The translations under genes and the position numbers were made by a program. 35,377 nt of DNA from a virus, in IMG/VR virus record IMGVR_UViG_3300001472_000062, positions 1 through 35,377 of that record, one strand, 5' to 3'. The notes below the pieces were generated by a model that saw only the letters and a list, made by a program, of their open reading frames with translations, had not been told where the DNA came from and made no database searches. Positions 1 through 6,823 of this stretch are shown piece by piece. Positions within the stretch are counted from its first letter, which is position 1, and the number at the start of each line of letters is the position of its first letter.

Positions 1-1
1 A

Positions 2-1660
2 GAAATTGAGTTCATAGAAGGCCAAAGGCTTTCTACTGGGTTTACAAAGTGGGCTGTATCCTCATCTTCATTAGACGGAATTTCTCTACCGGGAGGGTTG
101 TATGCAAACCCTTTCGGTGAAATATCATTTGCCGATTATGGAGCTGATAGATCAGGCGCAACTTCAGTCAATGCGCAGCTAGCCGAAGCTGATCTCAACT
201 CAGACTTTAGATTTCCTGCTGGCAAATATCTTGTTGATGATGACTTTACAATAAAAAATAATATTTACTTTGATGACGGCGCAGAAATTTTAATATCTGA
301 AAACAAGACTCTTACTATTGAAGGGCTCGTTTATGGGTGGTCTGACAGAAATCCATTTTCAGGAATCGGAAAAGCACTTTGCCAGCTTGTGATAATTGAT
401 GTTTCTAACGGTGAAAACATTCAAGAGGTTTACAATTCAGTACCAAAAATGCTTTATCAAAAGGTTCATTTAAGACTTGAAACGGAGGCGGTTTTTGATC
501 ACTTAGTCATTGAAAATTGTCATTCAGCTAGAGCGCAGAGGCCGGGCGGTCTTGGGACGGAATCTGCCCGACTTCAAATTTACACAAATGGACAGGGTGC
601 TGAGAGTACATTTGCTCATGTAAAATCGCTATATTTCTCTGATTGCTCAGGAAATGGCAACCCTAACGTTACTCACATCGGCGTTGACTCGGTAAATGAG
701 ATTGACAACGAAAACGCAGGCGTTGCAAGTTATAATTGTACTGCCTTGGTGCAAAATATTGATTTTAGTCAGTCAACCGGAATACAAAAAGCGTTACTTG
801 CGTATGGGGGTGGTGAGCTTCGGACGGGTTATTCAAACTTCGGTAATGGCGTTGTAGAAAAGGCGCTTGTTACAAAGGTTATGTCTAATATCTATGATGA
901 TGGTGGTAACAGCGGCACAGTTACAGATCATGTTATAGAGCAACAATCCGGACAAGTGATAGGCACAAGAATACTTGACGAGGTTTACAGCGATAACAAT
1001 CATGCTGATTCATTTTATCGTACTGGTTCCATCGGTTTCTTGGGTATGGTACAGGATGTGGATACTAGGTCACTGCTTGGTCCTCAAATATTCCAAAGAC
1101 AATCCGCCACAATGTTCGGATCAATGTTTGAATCAATTGACGGGTTTTTGACTGAGGTTGGCGGTGCTGGTGGTAACGTACAGCTTAATCCATCAAGAGG
1201 TCTTCAGTTAAACACTCAGACCGTGGCTGGTGGATCTGCAAGGGCATATTTGAAACGAAATTTCTCATTAGGCAATCCAAACTGGGAAGACTCCTATATG
1301 TCGTTAGCAGTTGCAATTGAAAACTCAGGGGGCGGCACTGGAACTGTTACAGATCTTGTCATCGGTGATACTGATAACTCTCACGTTGGCGTAAGAATAA
1401 AATCCACTGGCATTTTTGGTGTTGTCGATGGTGTTGAGTTTTTGACAAGTGGTATTGGTGGTGATGGGGCAAGAAGATTAGAAGTTATATTTTGCAAAAA
1501 TTTTGTTGAGATTTGGCTAAATGAAAACTTCATCGGAAAGTCAAAAGCGAACATGCCAACTGGCGCAAAGGAAAACGTAAAGGTAGACTTCAAGATCTCA
1601 AACTCTGGCGCCGAGAACTCGATAGCCTACCTGTCAGAGTTTAGATTCTGCGCTTCATAA
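2..1660 (+). CDS. Tailspike / receptor-binding protein, 5'-truncated by the window edge
   Basis: The frame is open from base 2 to a TAA at 1658-1660 and has no convincing start: the first possible initiator in frame is a TTG at 98 without a good ribosome-binding site, and the residues before it (ending SLPGG just before LYANPFGEIS) read as ordinary protein. At least 552 residues are present. The stretch FADYGADRSGATSVNAQLAEA resembles the entry into a right-handed parallel beta-helix (pectate-lyase-3 type) as in many phage tailspikes, and the rest is rich in G, N, S, T and D with short beta repeats. By analogy it would form a trimer on the short tail and bind or degrade surface polysaccharide; no catalytic residues can be assigned by eye. 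The C-terminal 170 residues look like a separate beta-sandwich. Position after the ejection genes in a circular map agrees with P22 gene 9. Confidence 0.72.
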   Translation, partial: EIEFIEGQRLSTGFTKWAVSSSSLDGISLPGGLYANPFGEISFADYGADRSGATSVNAQLAEADLNSDFRFPAGKYLVDDDFTIKNNIYFDDGAEILISENKTLTIEGLVYGWSDRNPFSGIGKALCQLVIIDVSNGENIQEVYNSVPKMLYQKVHLRLETEAVFDHLVIENCHSARAQRPGGLGTESARLQIYTNGQGAESTFAHVKSLYFSDCSGNGNPNVTHIGVDSVNEIDNENAGVASYNCTALVQNIDFSQSTGIQKALLAYGGGELRTGYSNFGNGVVEKALVTKVMSNIYDDGGNSGTVTDHVIEQQSGQVIGTRILDEVYSDNNHADSFYRTGSIGFLGMVQDVDTRSLLGPQIFQRQSATMFGSMFESIDGFLTEVGGAGGNVQLNPSRGLQLNTQTVAGGSARAYLKRNFSLGNPNWEDSYMSLAVAIENSGGGTGTVTDLVIGDTDNSHVGVRIKSTGIFGVVDGVEFLTSGIGGDGARRLEVIFCKNFVEIWLNENFIGKSKANMPTGAKENVKVDFKISNSGAENSIAYLSEFRFCAS

Positions 1661-1671
1661 CGCTAATGCAT

Positions 1672-1708
1672 TAAAAGAAAGGCCGATCTTCATCGGTCTT
1701 TTTCTTTT
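1672..1708. terminator. Bidirectional intrinsic terminator between tailspike and minus-strand operon
   Basis: AAAGGCCGAT (1678-1687) pairs with ATCGGTCTTT (1692-1701) through one G-T wobble around a CTTC loop. The stem is flanked by A-rich sequence on the left and T-rich sequence on the right, so a U-run follows the hairpin on either strand. It lies between the convergent tailspike and NinG genes and probably ends both transcripts. Confidence 0.85.
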
Positions 1709-1714
1709 CTCTGA

Positions 1715-2383
1715 TTAGTCGGTTGTAGTAAGCAATATTTCCAATTCCCGAATGCGCTTATTGAAAGATGAGCGCATTTTTTCTAATTGTTCCCAGGTCC
1801 ATTTAACTGGATCGGAATGAGTTTCGCAGTATTCTATTATGGACTGACCTTCTTCCTCTCCAAACCTATCAATCAAACCTTGCTTGTATCCCCTTGTTGT
1901 TTTGGTGCCGGATATGTCACCTGATAAGTTCATATTGCATCGGTGGTTGTGCTGAAGGAATGTATTCTTTCTGTCATAGCGTAAACCAGACTGAGCGCCG
2001 CGAGTTTTAAAGTGACCACAACACCACTGATCACCACCAATAGGGCGGCCGCAGCTAATACATTCAGGCTCTAAACCTCTTTCTTTGAACCAAAATTTTT
2101 CCTCAAGAACGCGCATTTTGTTGAATGCCTTCTGAGTTAAACCGTGTTGCCACTTCAGATCGCGCCTTTTTGATTCCTTGCTGGCTGCTCGTGAGGCTTT
2201 ATCCTCTTTCGCTTGCACTTGCTTGGCTTTGTTGATTTGCTTCGTCCTGGTGCGTTCCTGAAGCTTTCGTGAATGAGCTATTGCATGGTCGATACAGCAA
2301 AACCAGCCTGCCGGGGTTTTAATTCCTTGCACAGTTGGATAGCGGTCTTTGCAGTGCGTACACTTCCGTTTTGAATTTGCCAT
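1715..2383 (-). CDS. ninG: NinG (Rap-like) recombination protein
   Basis: A 222-residue protein of the lambda NinG/Rap family, which acts on Holliday junctions and other branched DNA during phage recombination. Visible hallmarks are an N-terminal zinc-binding CTHC segment with CCIDH following, a long lysine/arginine-rich helix (residues about 40-80), then the HNH-like core with CISCGRP, QWCCGHFKTRGAQSGLRYD and HNHRCN. It is the last gene of the minus-strand operon; its ATG overlaps the stop of the upstream DUF1367 gene by one base (TAATG), which indicates translational coupling. The terminator begins just past its stop codon. The family assignment is firm; the exact substrate in this phage is inferred. 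Confidence 0.92.
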   Translation of the reverse strand: MANSKRKCTHCKDRYPTVQGIKTPAGWFCCIDHAIAHSRKLQERTRTKQINKAKQVQAKEDKASRAASKESKRRDLKWQHGLTQKAFNKMRVLEEKFWFKERGLEPECISCGRPIGGDQWCCGHFKTRGAQSGLRYDRKNTFLQHNHRCNMNLSGDISGTKTTRGYKQGLIDRFGEEEGQSIIEYCETHSDPVKWTWEQLEKMRSSFNKRIRELEILLTTTD

Positions 2384-2820
2384 TAGAAAAAGCTCATTAG
2401 TTGGTTATAGGTATTATCATCGGCAGTTTTGAAAACATGCTTCATTGCTGATCTGATAAGCGCGTTATAACACTCTTCAAATTCTTCCTGGCTCATTGAA
2501 GAAAACGAAAGTGATTTAGCTTCAACTCTAACGTCACCATGAATACTAACGTGCTGATCATAGAACCCGGCCAACACAGTTAAGTGATTGCGGAAAACAT
2601 CAAACTGCTTAGTCTCGCTTTGAAATTCGTTATCGCCTTTCCAGTAGTTAAAACAAAAATTGAAGAATGCGAAAACTTTACGGTGAAACTTTGGGTTTCT
2701 GGTTAACTTGATCTCAATGGTGTACTGCTCGCCCGTTTTGAATTTATTAAGCTTTTCAAGTTCCATATCTGAAGCCGGGCAAAGAACGCCGCCCGGTTGC
2801 TTTATCATTTCAACTTTCAT
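2383..2820 (-). CDS. DUF1367 family phage protein
   Basis: A 145-residue protein starting MKVEMIKQPGGVLCPAS. The N-terminal pattern (hydrophobic strand, K-x-PGG-x-L-x-P, then KLKTG-like KFKTGEQY, then RNPKFHRKVFAFFNF) and the late SLSFSSMSQEEFEECYNAL match the DUF1367 family, which is often found beside NinB/NinG and replication genes in lambdoid and related phages. The family has no proven activity; a role in recombination or replication is inferred from neighbours. The ATG at 2820 is chosen because AGGTG sits 6 bases upstream; in-frame starts at 2826 (ATG) and 2829 (GTG) would place that motif too close. It overlaps the preceding gene by 11 bases. Confidence 0.82.
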   Translation of the reverse strand: MKVEMIKQPGGVLCPASDMELEKLNKFKTGEQYTIEIKLTRNPKFHRKVFAFFNFCFNYWKGDNEFQSETKQFDVFRNHLTVLAGFYDQHVSIHGDVRVEAKSLSFSSMSQEEFEECYNALIRSAMKHVFKTADDNTYNQLMSFF

Positions 2821-3052
2821 CTTCATCACCTAGCTGTTCAATTAGGCTGTCACCGATATTCTCAATCATCCAAGAACAATCATTATCTTCAGCCACTAAC
2901 TTAATGAGCTCGTACTCTTCCGGCTCGCATGGATAGCAATCTTCTGGTGGTCCACTATAGAAACCTGGTGAAAATGGTGTATGATTAAACGTAAGTTCAG
3001 CTTCTACTTCTGAGCCGTTTATATCCAGTGTCACCGTTTTTGTATATTGCAT
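2810..3052 (-). CDS. Small acidic hypothetical protein
   Basis: An 80-residue acidic protein. The first 20 residues form an alternating beta pattern (TVTLDINGSEVEAELTF), followed by a proline/glycine-rich turn with PPEDCYPCEPEEYEL that contains two cysteines and many glutamates, then a helix. Small phage proteins with a similar Y-P-x-E-P-x-E-x-E-L core are common in early regions, but none has a function I can name. A usable Shine-Dalgarno AAGGA lies 9 bases before the ATG. It is translated between the Dam gene and the DUF1367 gene, with a hairpin in the spacer upstream. Confidence 0.7.
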   Translation of the reverse strand: MQYTKTVTLDINGSEVEAELTFNHTPFSPGFYSGPPEDCYPCEPEEYELIKLVAEDNDCSWMIENIGDSLIEQLGDEDES

Positions 3053-3080
3053 GTTATTACTTCCTTTTCTACTTTGAACT

Positions 3081-3110
3081 GCCCTAGCCGTATTGGTTAG
3101 GGCTTTTTTT
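3081..3110 (+). terminator. Intrinsic terminator pointing against the minus-strand operon
   Basis: GCCCTAGCC (3081-3089) pairs with GGTTAGGGC (3095-3103) through one G-T wobble around GTATT, and is followed on the plus strand by seven T (3104-3110). On the minus strand no T-run follows the hairpin. It would therefore stop rightward antisense transcription rather than the operon mRNA. Confidence 0.6.
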
Positions 3111-3666
3111 ACTTCTCGTAAAATCCCGGCCTAAAGTCGTACTCGATCACTCTTGAAGGTGCTTTAAGTCCTATAGGCGTGATAATGCCAACCGCACAGC
3201 TAAACTTAGGCCCTTGCTCCTTGCCGTTTTTATCCAGGAACTTTGAACCGTCCGGCCTTAAAAATTTAAGTCTGAATGGCATTTCAATGAATGTGTCACA
3301 AACTTCTTTAAGCTTTCGTCGATAGGCCACTTCAGGGTTATTAGGAATGATCATGGCCGTTGTTGTTCCATGCTGCTCACATTGATCAACCGCCCTTTCA
3401 ATGAATGGCATTACATTTGAAAATGGTGGATTACACCATGCCAGTGTAGGGCCGTAAGCATTACTAACCCAGGGGGTAATGAAACAATCCCGATCTTCTT
3501 CAAGGGTAAAGTAGTTTTTAGCCTTAGCTGTTTTTTTAAGGCAACACACATCAAGGTCGAACTCGTTACCCACAAGAGACTCAATTGAACGAATCAACCA
3601 AAAAGGCGTTTGCCCCAGGTCTTTTTCATTTTCAGGAGTGTTTGAATTATTGTTATCTACTGCCAT
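3109..3666 (-). CDS. Phage DNA N6-adenine methyltransferase (Dam, PF05869 type)
   Basis: A 185-residue protein of the phage Dam family, which transfers a methyl group from S-adenosylmethionine to adenine N6 in DNA. FDLDVCCLKKTAKAKNYFT near residues 36-54 is the typical SAM-side segment, and NPPF (residues 79-82, in LAWCNPPFSN) is catalytic motif IV; MIIPNN follows as the next strand. The target recognition region is short, as is usual for this family. The ATG at 3666 is preferred to a GTG at 3675 because TTAGGTG lies at good spacing before it and the GTG would overlap the upstream gene. It probably protects phage DNA from host restriction or modulates packaging; a second adenine methyltransferase domain lies in the giant virion protein at 28200. 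Confidence 0.9.
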   Translation of the reverse strand: MAVDNNNSNTPENEKDLGQTPFWLIRSIESLVGNEFDLDVCCLKKTAKAKNYFTLEEDRDCFITPWVSNAYGPTLAWCNPPFSNVMPFIERAVDQCEQHGTTTAMIIPNNPEVAYRRKLKEVCDTFIEMPFRLKFLRPDGSKFLDKNGKEQGPKFSCAVGIITPIGLKAPSRVIEYDFRPGFYEK

Positions 3667-3667
3667 G

Positions 3668-3925
3668 TTACGCACCTAATTTTTTAAGAAGATTTTTAAC
3701 GCCACGGTGATAACCAACTTCACCGCGAATATTAAATTTGCCAGTTGAAGGCCAGAAGTCGGCGATCTTACCGTTGTGATTAACAACCAGGTGAACGCCG
3801 TGATTCTTTGATTCAAACTGAATAGCTTTATCAGCAAGAATTTGAGTAGAAGAAACAAGGTTCTTAGCCTTTTTCTTTTTACCTTCTTCCTTGATGATTT
3901 TGAAAACTTCGCCTATCTCGCTCAT
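3668..3925 (-). CDS. Small basic hypothetical phage protein
   Basis: An 85-residue basic protein. Residues 1-35 form a lysine-rich helix (GEVFKIIKEEGKKKKAKN), and residues 35-85 form a compact alpha-beta unit with GVHLVVNHNGKIADFWPSTGKFNIRG and a final RGVKNLLKKLG helix. The latter half resembles a small domain often annotated hypothetical in phage early operons; I know no activity. Start overlaps the stop of the upstream gene as ATGA, and its own stop is one base before the Dam start region, so it is tightly coupled inside the operon. DNA or RNA binding is only a guess from charge. Confidence 0.75.
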   Translation of the reverse strand: MSEIGEVFKIIKEEGKKKKAKNLVSSTQILADKAIQFESKNHGVHLVVNHNGKIADFWPSTGKFNIRGEVGYHRGVKNLLKKLGA

Positions 3926-4515
3926 TTTTTCTCAATCCCTTTTCTGTTTCGGTATTCGTTCAAACCATCCATCAAAGACTTAACGCCTTGCTTAGATTCG
4001 GCCTTGTGTTCTGATAGCTCAATTAAACCAGGTAACTTACTTGGCAAAGCTTCCAAAGGTGTGCGCTCGTAGCAATCGTAAGAGCTAACGAACTCTTTCT
4101 TCTTCCAAACAAGTTGATCATAGGTACACATGCAAAGCGCTCGCCATCCACCGATAGCTTTAACAGCCGCAATAGCTTGCTTGTCTTCCAGCTCAAGAGT
4201 GCCATAGCTACCAATGCGGCTAATCTCTCTCTCAATGCAAGCCCAGGCCATTTCTGCGCGGTCTTCAACAAGTTGTTGGTTCTGCTTTGCGGTGCCAGTT
4301 ACATATTTCGCAATGTTGGCAATGTTAGGAAAGTATTTCCCATCGTCAGGATCAAACATATGCGCCTGAACCGCTTGCTCAAGTGCGTCAATTCCCCATT
4401 GCTTAAACATAAGCTTGAAGTTGGCAATGTCTGCCTCGCTCAAGTCTCTACGGTAGTTAACCGATAGCTGAGCAATCATATTCCCAAATCGTTGTTTAGA
4501 GTCCATATTAATCAT
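3922..4515 (-). CDS. DUF6475-like protein, possible replication (helicase-loading) partner
   Basis: A 197-residue mainly helical protein. The N-terminal half (RRDLSEADIANFKLMFKQW, then AHMFDPDDGKYFPNIANIAKYV) matches the pattern of DUF6475-like phage proteins and of the N-terminal region of replicative helicase loaders, in which a helix bundle is followed by a 'pathway to FP-x-x-x-I' segment. The second half carries conserved-looking aromatic residues (GGWRALC, YDQLVWKKKEFVSSYDCYER). It follows a DUF1376 replication gene, the same pairing seen in other phages where one protein binds the origin and the other recruits helicase; that role is inference. Two starts are possible: ATG 4515 (overlapping the previous stop, with GGAG 4 bases away) or ATG 4506. 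Confidence 0.68.
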   Translation of the reverse strand: MINMDSKQRFGNMIAQLSVNYRRDLSEADIANFKLMFKQWGIDALEQAVQAHMFDPDDGKYFPNIANIAKYVTGTAKQNQQLVEDRAEMAWACIEREISRIGSYGTLELEDKQAIAAVKAIGGWRALCMCTYDQLVWKKKEFVSSYDCYERTPLEALPSKLPGLIELSEHKAESKQGVKSLMDGLNEYRNRKGIEKK

Positions 4516-5407
4516 CCCACTCCATATTGTTTAATGCGTTAATCGTGTTTGATACGTGCTGACCAAACCGCTGCTGTTCAGGTTGAACATTATCGGCAAA
4601 GAAGCTTTCAAGCTTTTCCCCGGTGCGACAAATTAGCTCAATATCGTTAAATGGCTTCTGTCTGTCGTTTTGCCCCATTGAAAACGGATCATTACGACAA
4701 CCATCAATAGCCTGTTTAATCTGCTCAACCGTATAGCCTTCTTTCAACCTGGCCTTGATAGCTTTGTCGCGTTTAGCGGTTAGCTTGCTGGTAGAAAGAT
4801 TTTTACCCATAACGTCACACCAGTATTTGAACAAGTCGAAAGCCGGGTTAGCTTTAGCTGGCATAGGTTTTTCTAATTGGTTACTGGTTAATGGTTCTTG
4901 GTTATTGGTTATTGGTTTATGGTTAGCTTTCGATTCGCTTTTTTTAGCTTTGCCTTCGGTTTCGTCTGGGTTAGCTAAATTAACCGACTGGGTTTTTTTA
5001 GCTTTGCCTTCGGTTTCGTCTGGGTTAGCTAAATTAACCGACTGGGTTTTTTTAGCTTTGCCTTCGGTTTCGTCTGGGTTAACTTTGGCTTTTCTTGGTC
5101 GCCCTCCCTTTTTGCCGTTAGCCCTTGCTGCGTCTGCCTTTGCGTGATAATTCGCAATTTCTGAATCAATGCGACTTTGCTGATAACCTTCTTCCGTTTC
5201 TGTAAAGAAATCCTCAAGGACGGTTTTAATTTCCTCGTGGTTTTCTCTCATGTTGATAAGCCTGGACAGCTTAGAAACGTCTTTTATAAGAGGTTGCTCT
5301 TTGTCGTAGTACAGATCGATAAGCCGTCTATAAGCTAAATCTTCGGTATTACTCAAATGACGAGTAGCCTTAGCATAGTCACCAATGTTGAATTGGTAAT
5401 AGTGCAT
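4508..5407 (-). CDS. DUF1376 (YdaU-type) replication initiation protein with internal tandem repeat
   Basis: A 299-residue protein. Residues 1-105 are a DUF1376 domain (MHYYQFNIGDYAKAT, then HLSNTEDLAYRRLIDLYYDKEQPL), a winged-helix-like unit found in phage replication proteins. It ends in GKKGGRPRK, and residues about 108-160 are a low-complexity linker built of 18-residue repeats (NPDETEGKAKK plus TQSVNLA). Residues 190-299 form a helical C-terminal domain (FDLFKYWCDVMGKNLSTSKL, then FNDIELICRTGEKLESF) similar to the C-terminal regions of lambda-O-like proteins. By analogy it binds the phage origin; the repeats may themselves be, or overlie, origin iterons, as in lambda O. GGGGAG 6 bases before the ATG is a strong ribosome-binding site. 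Confidence 0.84.
   Translation of the reverse strand: MHYYQFNIGDYAKATRHLSNTEDLAYRRLIDLYYDKEQPLIKDVSKLSRLINMRENHEEIKTVLEDFFTETEEGYQQSRIDSEIANYHAKADAARANGKKGGRPRKAKVNPDETEGKAKKTQSVNLANPDETEGKAKKTQSVNLANPDETEGKAKKSESKANHKPITNNQEPLTSNQLEKPMPAKANPAFDLFKYWCDVMGKNLSTSKLTAKRDKAIKARLKEGYTVEQIKQAIDGCRNDPFSMGQNDRQKPFNDIELICRTGEKLESFFADNVQPEQQRFGQHVSNTINALNNMEWDD
4940..5082. repeat. 54-bp direct repeat, about 2.6 copies, inside the replication gene
   Basis: The motif beginning TTAGCTTTGCCTTCGG occurs at 4944, 4998 and 5052, exactly 54 bases apart, and the copies are nearly identical over their whole length; the third diverges at about 5082. The unit encodes 18 residues. Being a multiple of three it keeps the frame. 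Location in the linker of a replication initiator parallels the iterons in lambda O, so it could be the origin, or simply a recent linker duplication. Confidence 0.9.
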
Positions 5408-5409
5408 GG

Positions 5410-5874
5410 TTACTCCCCTGCGCTTTTAATTCGATCAGACAACTCATTGACCAACCACTTGGCGCGCTCTGCCTTTAAATACAAATGACCAGGCTTGTTT
5501 GATGCCTCTGCCATTCGAGAATAAACAATGCCAAGGCTTTCTTGGTTGTTCATAACCTCTTCACAAAGCATGATCTTCAATGCGGCAACGGTGACGTATT
5601 TATCAGTCGTTGGAAGGTTTTTGTTTAAAGTTGGTTGAGCCTTAACGATTTGATCAGCCTCTTCGTTATTGGCTTCTGAGTTGTCGCACTCAAAAAATTC
5701 AATATCACAAAAATCTTTACCGTCAGCTAGGTGCTGATAAATCCTTTGCTGAAGGTTTTGAGTTTGACCAACGTAAATACATTCTTCCTGATTAAGAAGA
5801 GTGTAAATAAACGTGACTCCTTCAATTGGTGCCGGAAGCTCATCAATAGAGCTTTTGATTTTCAAATTACTCAT
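5410..5874 (-). CDS. GIY-YIG nuclease-domain protein
   Basis: A 154-residue protein. Residues 20-90 carry a GIY-YIG fold: FIYTL (22-26), IYVGQT (33-38), R44 and H48 in QQRIYQH, then a glutamate in NNEEADQIVKAQPTLNKN (about 70-86), which matches the catalytic Glu and the closing P-x-L-N motif. The family cuts one DNA strand using Tyr, Arg and Glu. The C-terminal 60 residues form a helical extension of unknown role. It is the second gene of the minus operon and its start overlaps the stop of the small upstream gene (ATGA). It lacks the DNA-binding tail of homing endonucleases of the I-TevI type, so a role in DNA processing or host DNA attack is more likely than homing, but that is inference. 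Confidence 0.85.
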   Translation of the reverse strand: MSNLKIKSSIDELPAPIEGVTFIYTLLNQEECIYVGQTQNLQQRIYQHLADGKDFCDIEFFECDNSEANNEEADQIVKAQPTLNKNLPTTDKYVTVAALKIMLCEEVMNNQESLGIVYSRMAEASNKPGHLYLKAERAKWLVNELSDRIKSAGE

Positions 5875-6035
5875 AAGCTCACCTTGTTTTGTTGAACCTC
5901 TTTCTTGTGAAGGGCAATGATAAGCTCGGCAACAATGCCTTGCTTAGTGCTGTTAACATGACCGATGTTCTTACGAGACTTTGAAAGCTCAGTAAGAAGT
6001 TCGTCAATAGATGGGTTTAGTTTTACCTGTTTCAT
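5871..6035 (-). CDS. Ribbon-helix-helix-like small regulator (54 aa)
   Basis: A short gene preceded by GAGGA 9 bases before its ATG and overlapping the GIY-YIG start by four bases. The 54-residue product begins MKQVKLNPSIDELLTELSKS and continues with a second helix (TKQGIVAELIIALHKK). One N-terminal beta strand with alternating basic and hydrophobic residues followed by two helices is the size and layout of Arc/CopG-type ribbon-helix-helix repressors. It is the first gene of the leftward operon, directly next to the divergent promoter region, a typical place for an autoregulator. No known family member is recognised, so the DNA-binding role is inference; the gene itself is well supported by its signals and overlap. 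Confidence 0.72.
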   Translation of the reverse strand: MKQVKLNPSIDELLTELSKSRKNIGHVNSTKQGIVAELIIALHKKEVQQNKVSL

Positions 6036-6063
6036 TTACATATTCCTCTTAGGTTGTGGTGTA

Positions 6064-6092
6064 AGAATATATGCAAAAAAAGTAAAAGTAAA
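6064..6092 (-). promoter_or_regulatory. Leftward sigma70-like promoter for the minus operon
   Basis: Read on the minus strand: TTTACT (6092-6087) as -35, a 17-base spacer, and TATTCT (6069-6064) as -10, each 4 of 6 matches to consensus. It lies about 30 bases before the first minus-strand start. The sequence contains two AGTAAA units in tandem (plus strand 6081-6092), possible operator half-sites. Confidence 0.45.
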
Positions 6093-6093
6093 G

Positions 6094-6122
6094 TTGACTT
6101 TGCTATTTTCTATTGCTAAAGT
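6094..6122 (+). promoter_or_regulatory. Rightward sigma70-like promoter for the recombination operon
   Basis: TTGACT (6094-6099), a 17-base spacer and TAAAGT (6117-6122). The -35 matches 5 of 6 and the -10 matches 4 of 6. It lies 25 bases before the first plus-strand start at 6148 and its -35 is one base away from the -35 of the leftward promoter, so one bound regulator could block both. Confidence 0.6.
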
Positions 6123-6147
6123 TCAATCATCAATACGGAGACACAAC

Positions 6148-6339
6148 ATGAAGAAGGCAAGTATGAAGGTTTTAGCAGTAATATCAGCGGTGGCGCTTTT
6201 CGGTCTTGTAGGTCAAATGGACTATGAAGACGCAGTAAACCAGGAAGCACACTATTGCGATATGGTTGAAGCCGGACACTGGCCAGCATTCAATAAGAAT
6301 GTTTCCTGTGATAATTCGTTCAAAGTAGAAGGTGAATAA
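6148..6339 (+). CDS. Small exported or membrane-anchored phage protein
   Basis: A 63-residue protein that begins MKKASMKVLAVISAVALFGL, a positively charged N-terminus followed by a single hydrophobic helix, i.e. a signal peptide or membrane anchor. The remainder is hydrophilic, acidic and contains YEDAV, AHYCDMVEAGHWPAF and a second cysteine. A Y-C-x-M-V segment followed by W-P recurs in small early proteins of several phages, but its function is unknown to me. ACGGAG lies 8 bases before the ATG at 6148; upstream in-frame codons run through the promoter and are not credible as coding. First gene of the rightward operon. Confidence 0.75.
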   Translation: MKKASMKVLAVISAVALFGLVGQMDYEDAVNQEAHYCDMVEAGHWPAFNKNVSCDNSFKVEGE

Positions 6340-6340
6340 A

Positions 6341-6823
6341 ATGACAACAGAATTAAAAAAGGTATTTGTATACGTCCGTGACTGTGACGGTAAAACTTCA
6401 GTAGAGGTTTCAACTTCACAGTTTGATTCAACTTACTGTTCTGATATTACTCGTACAGTTAGTGCACCACTTTGCGAAATGGAAGTTGAAGTTCCAGCAA
6501 TCTCAAGTGAAGAAGCTCAAAAGGTTTTATCTGGCGCACTACTTGAAAGCTTAATTGAAGAGCGTGAGAAGGTGAGAGCAGAAACTCACCGCCGATTAAT
6601 GCAGCTAGACCAGCGTATTGCTGATCTTCAGTGCCTTGAGTTTAAAGGTCCTGAAGAGTCAGAACATGATTTTGATAAGTTGTTCGTTGGATGGAAGCAA
6701 GAAGTTCTTTATCAAGAAAGAACGGCTCAAGAAATAATTCAAAATGCTGAAGATAACGGCATGTTTATTCCTGAAGAGTTTCGTCAAAAACTTACTGAGC
6801 TAAATGGTGGCAACAATGAGTAA
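6341..6823 (+). CDS. Hypothetical coiled-coil early protein
   Basis: A 160-residue acidic protein. The N-terminal 60 residues are beta-like (KKVFVYVRDCDGKTSVEVST), the middle (residues about 65-105) is a strong heptad helix (LIEEREKVRAETHRRLMQLDQRIADLQCL) and the end is helical and acidic. No family recognised. AAGGTG sits before the ATG at 6341, one base after the stop of the upstream gene; the GTG nine bases earlier is less likely. It overlaps the start of the ERF gene by eight bases, so it is probably co-translated with the recombination proteins and may be an accessory to them; that is inference. Confidence 0.75.
   Translation: MTTELKKVFVYVRDCDGKTSVEVSTSQFDSTYCSDITRTVSAPLCEMEVEVPAISSEEAQKVLSGALLESLIEEREKVRAETHRRLMQLDQRIADLQCLEFKGPEESEHDFDKLFVGWKQEVLYQERTAQEIIQNAEDNGMFIPEEFRQKLTELNGGNNE

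Noticed and set aside
4940-5082. CRISPR-like array
   Set aside because: The repeats are contiguous in-frame copies without unique spacers and lie inside a protein-coding gene.
4755-5147. Plus-strand frame with repeated hydrophobic segments opposite the DUF1376 gene
   Set aside because: It is the complement of the 54-bp repeat region; no ribosome-binding site and no plus-strand promoter.
5965-6147. N-terminal extension of the 63-residue membrane protein upstream to 5965
   Set aside because: The extra codons cross the divergent promoters and the start of the opposite gene; ATG 6148 has a good ribosome-binding site and begins a signal-like sequence.
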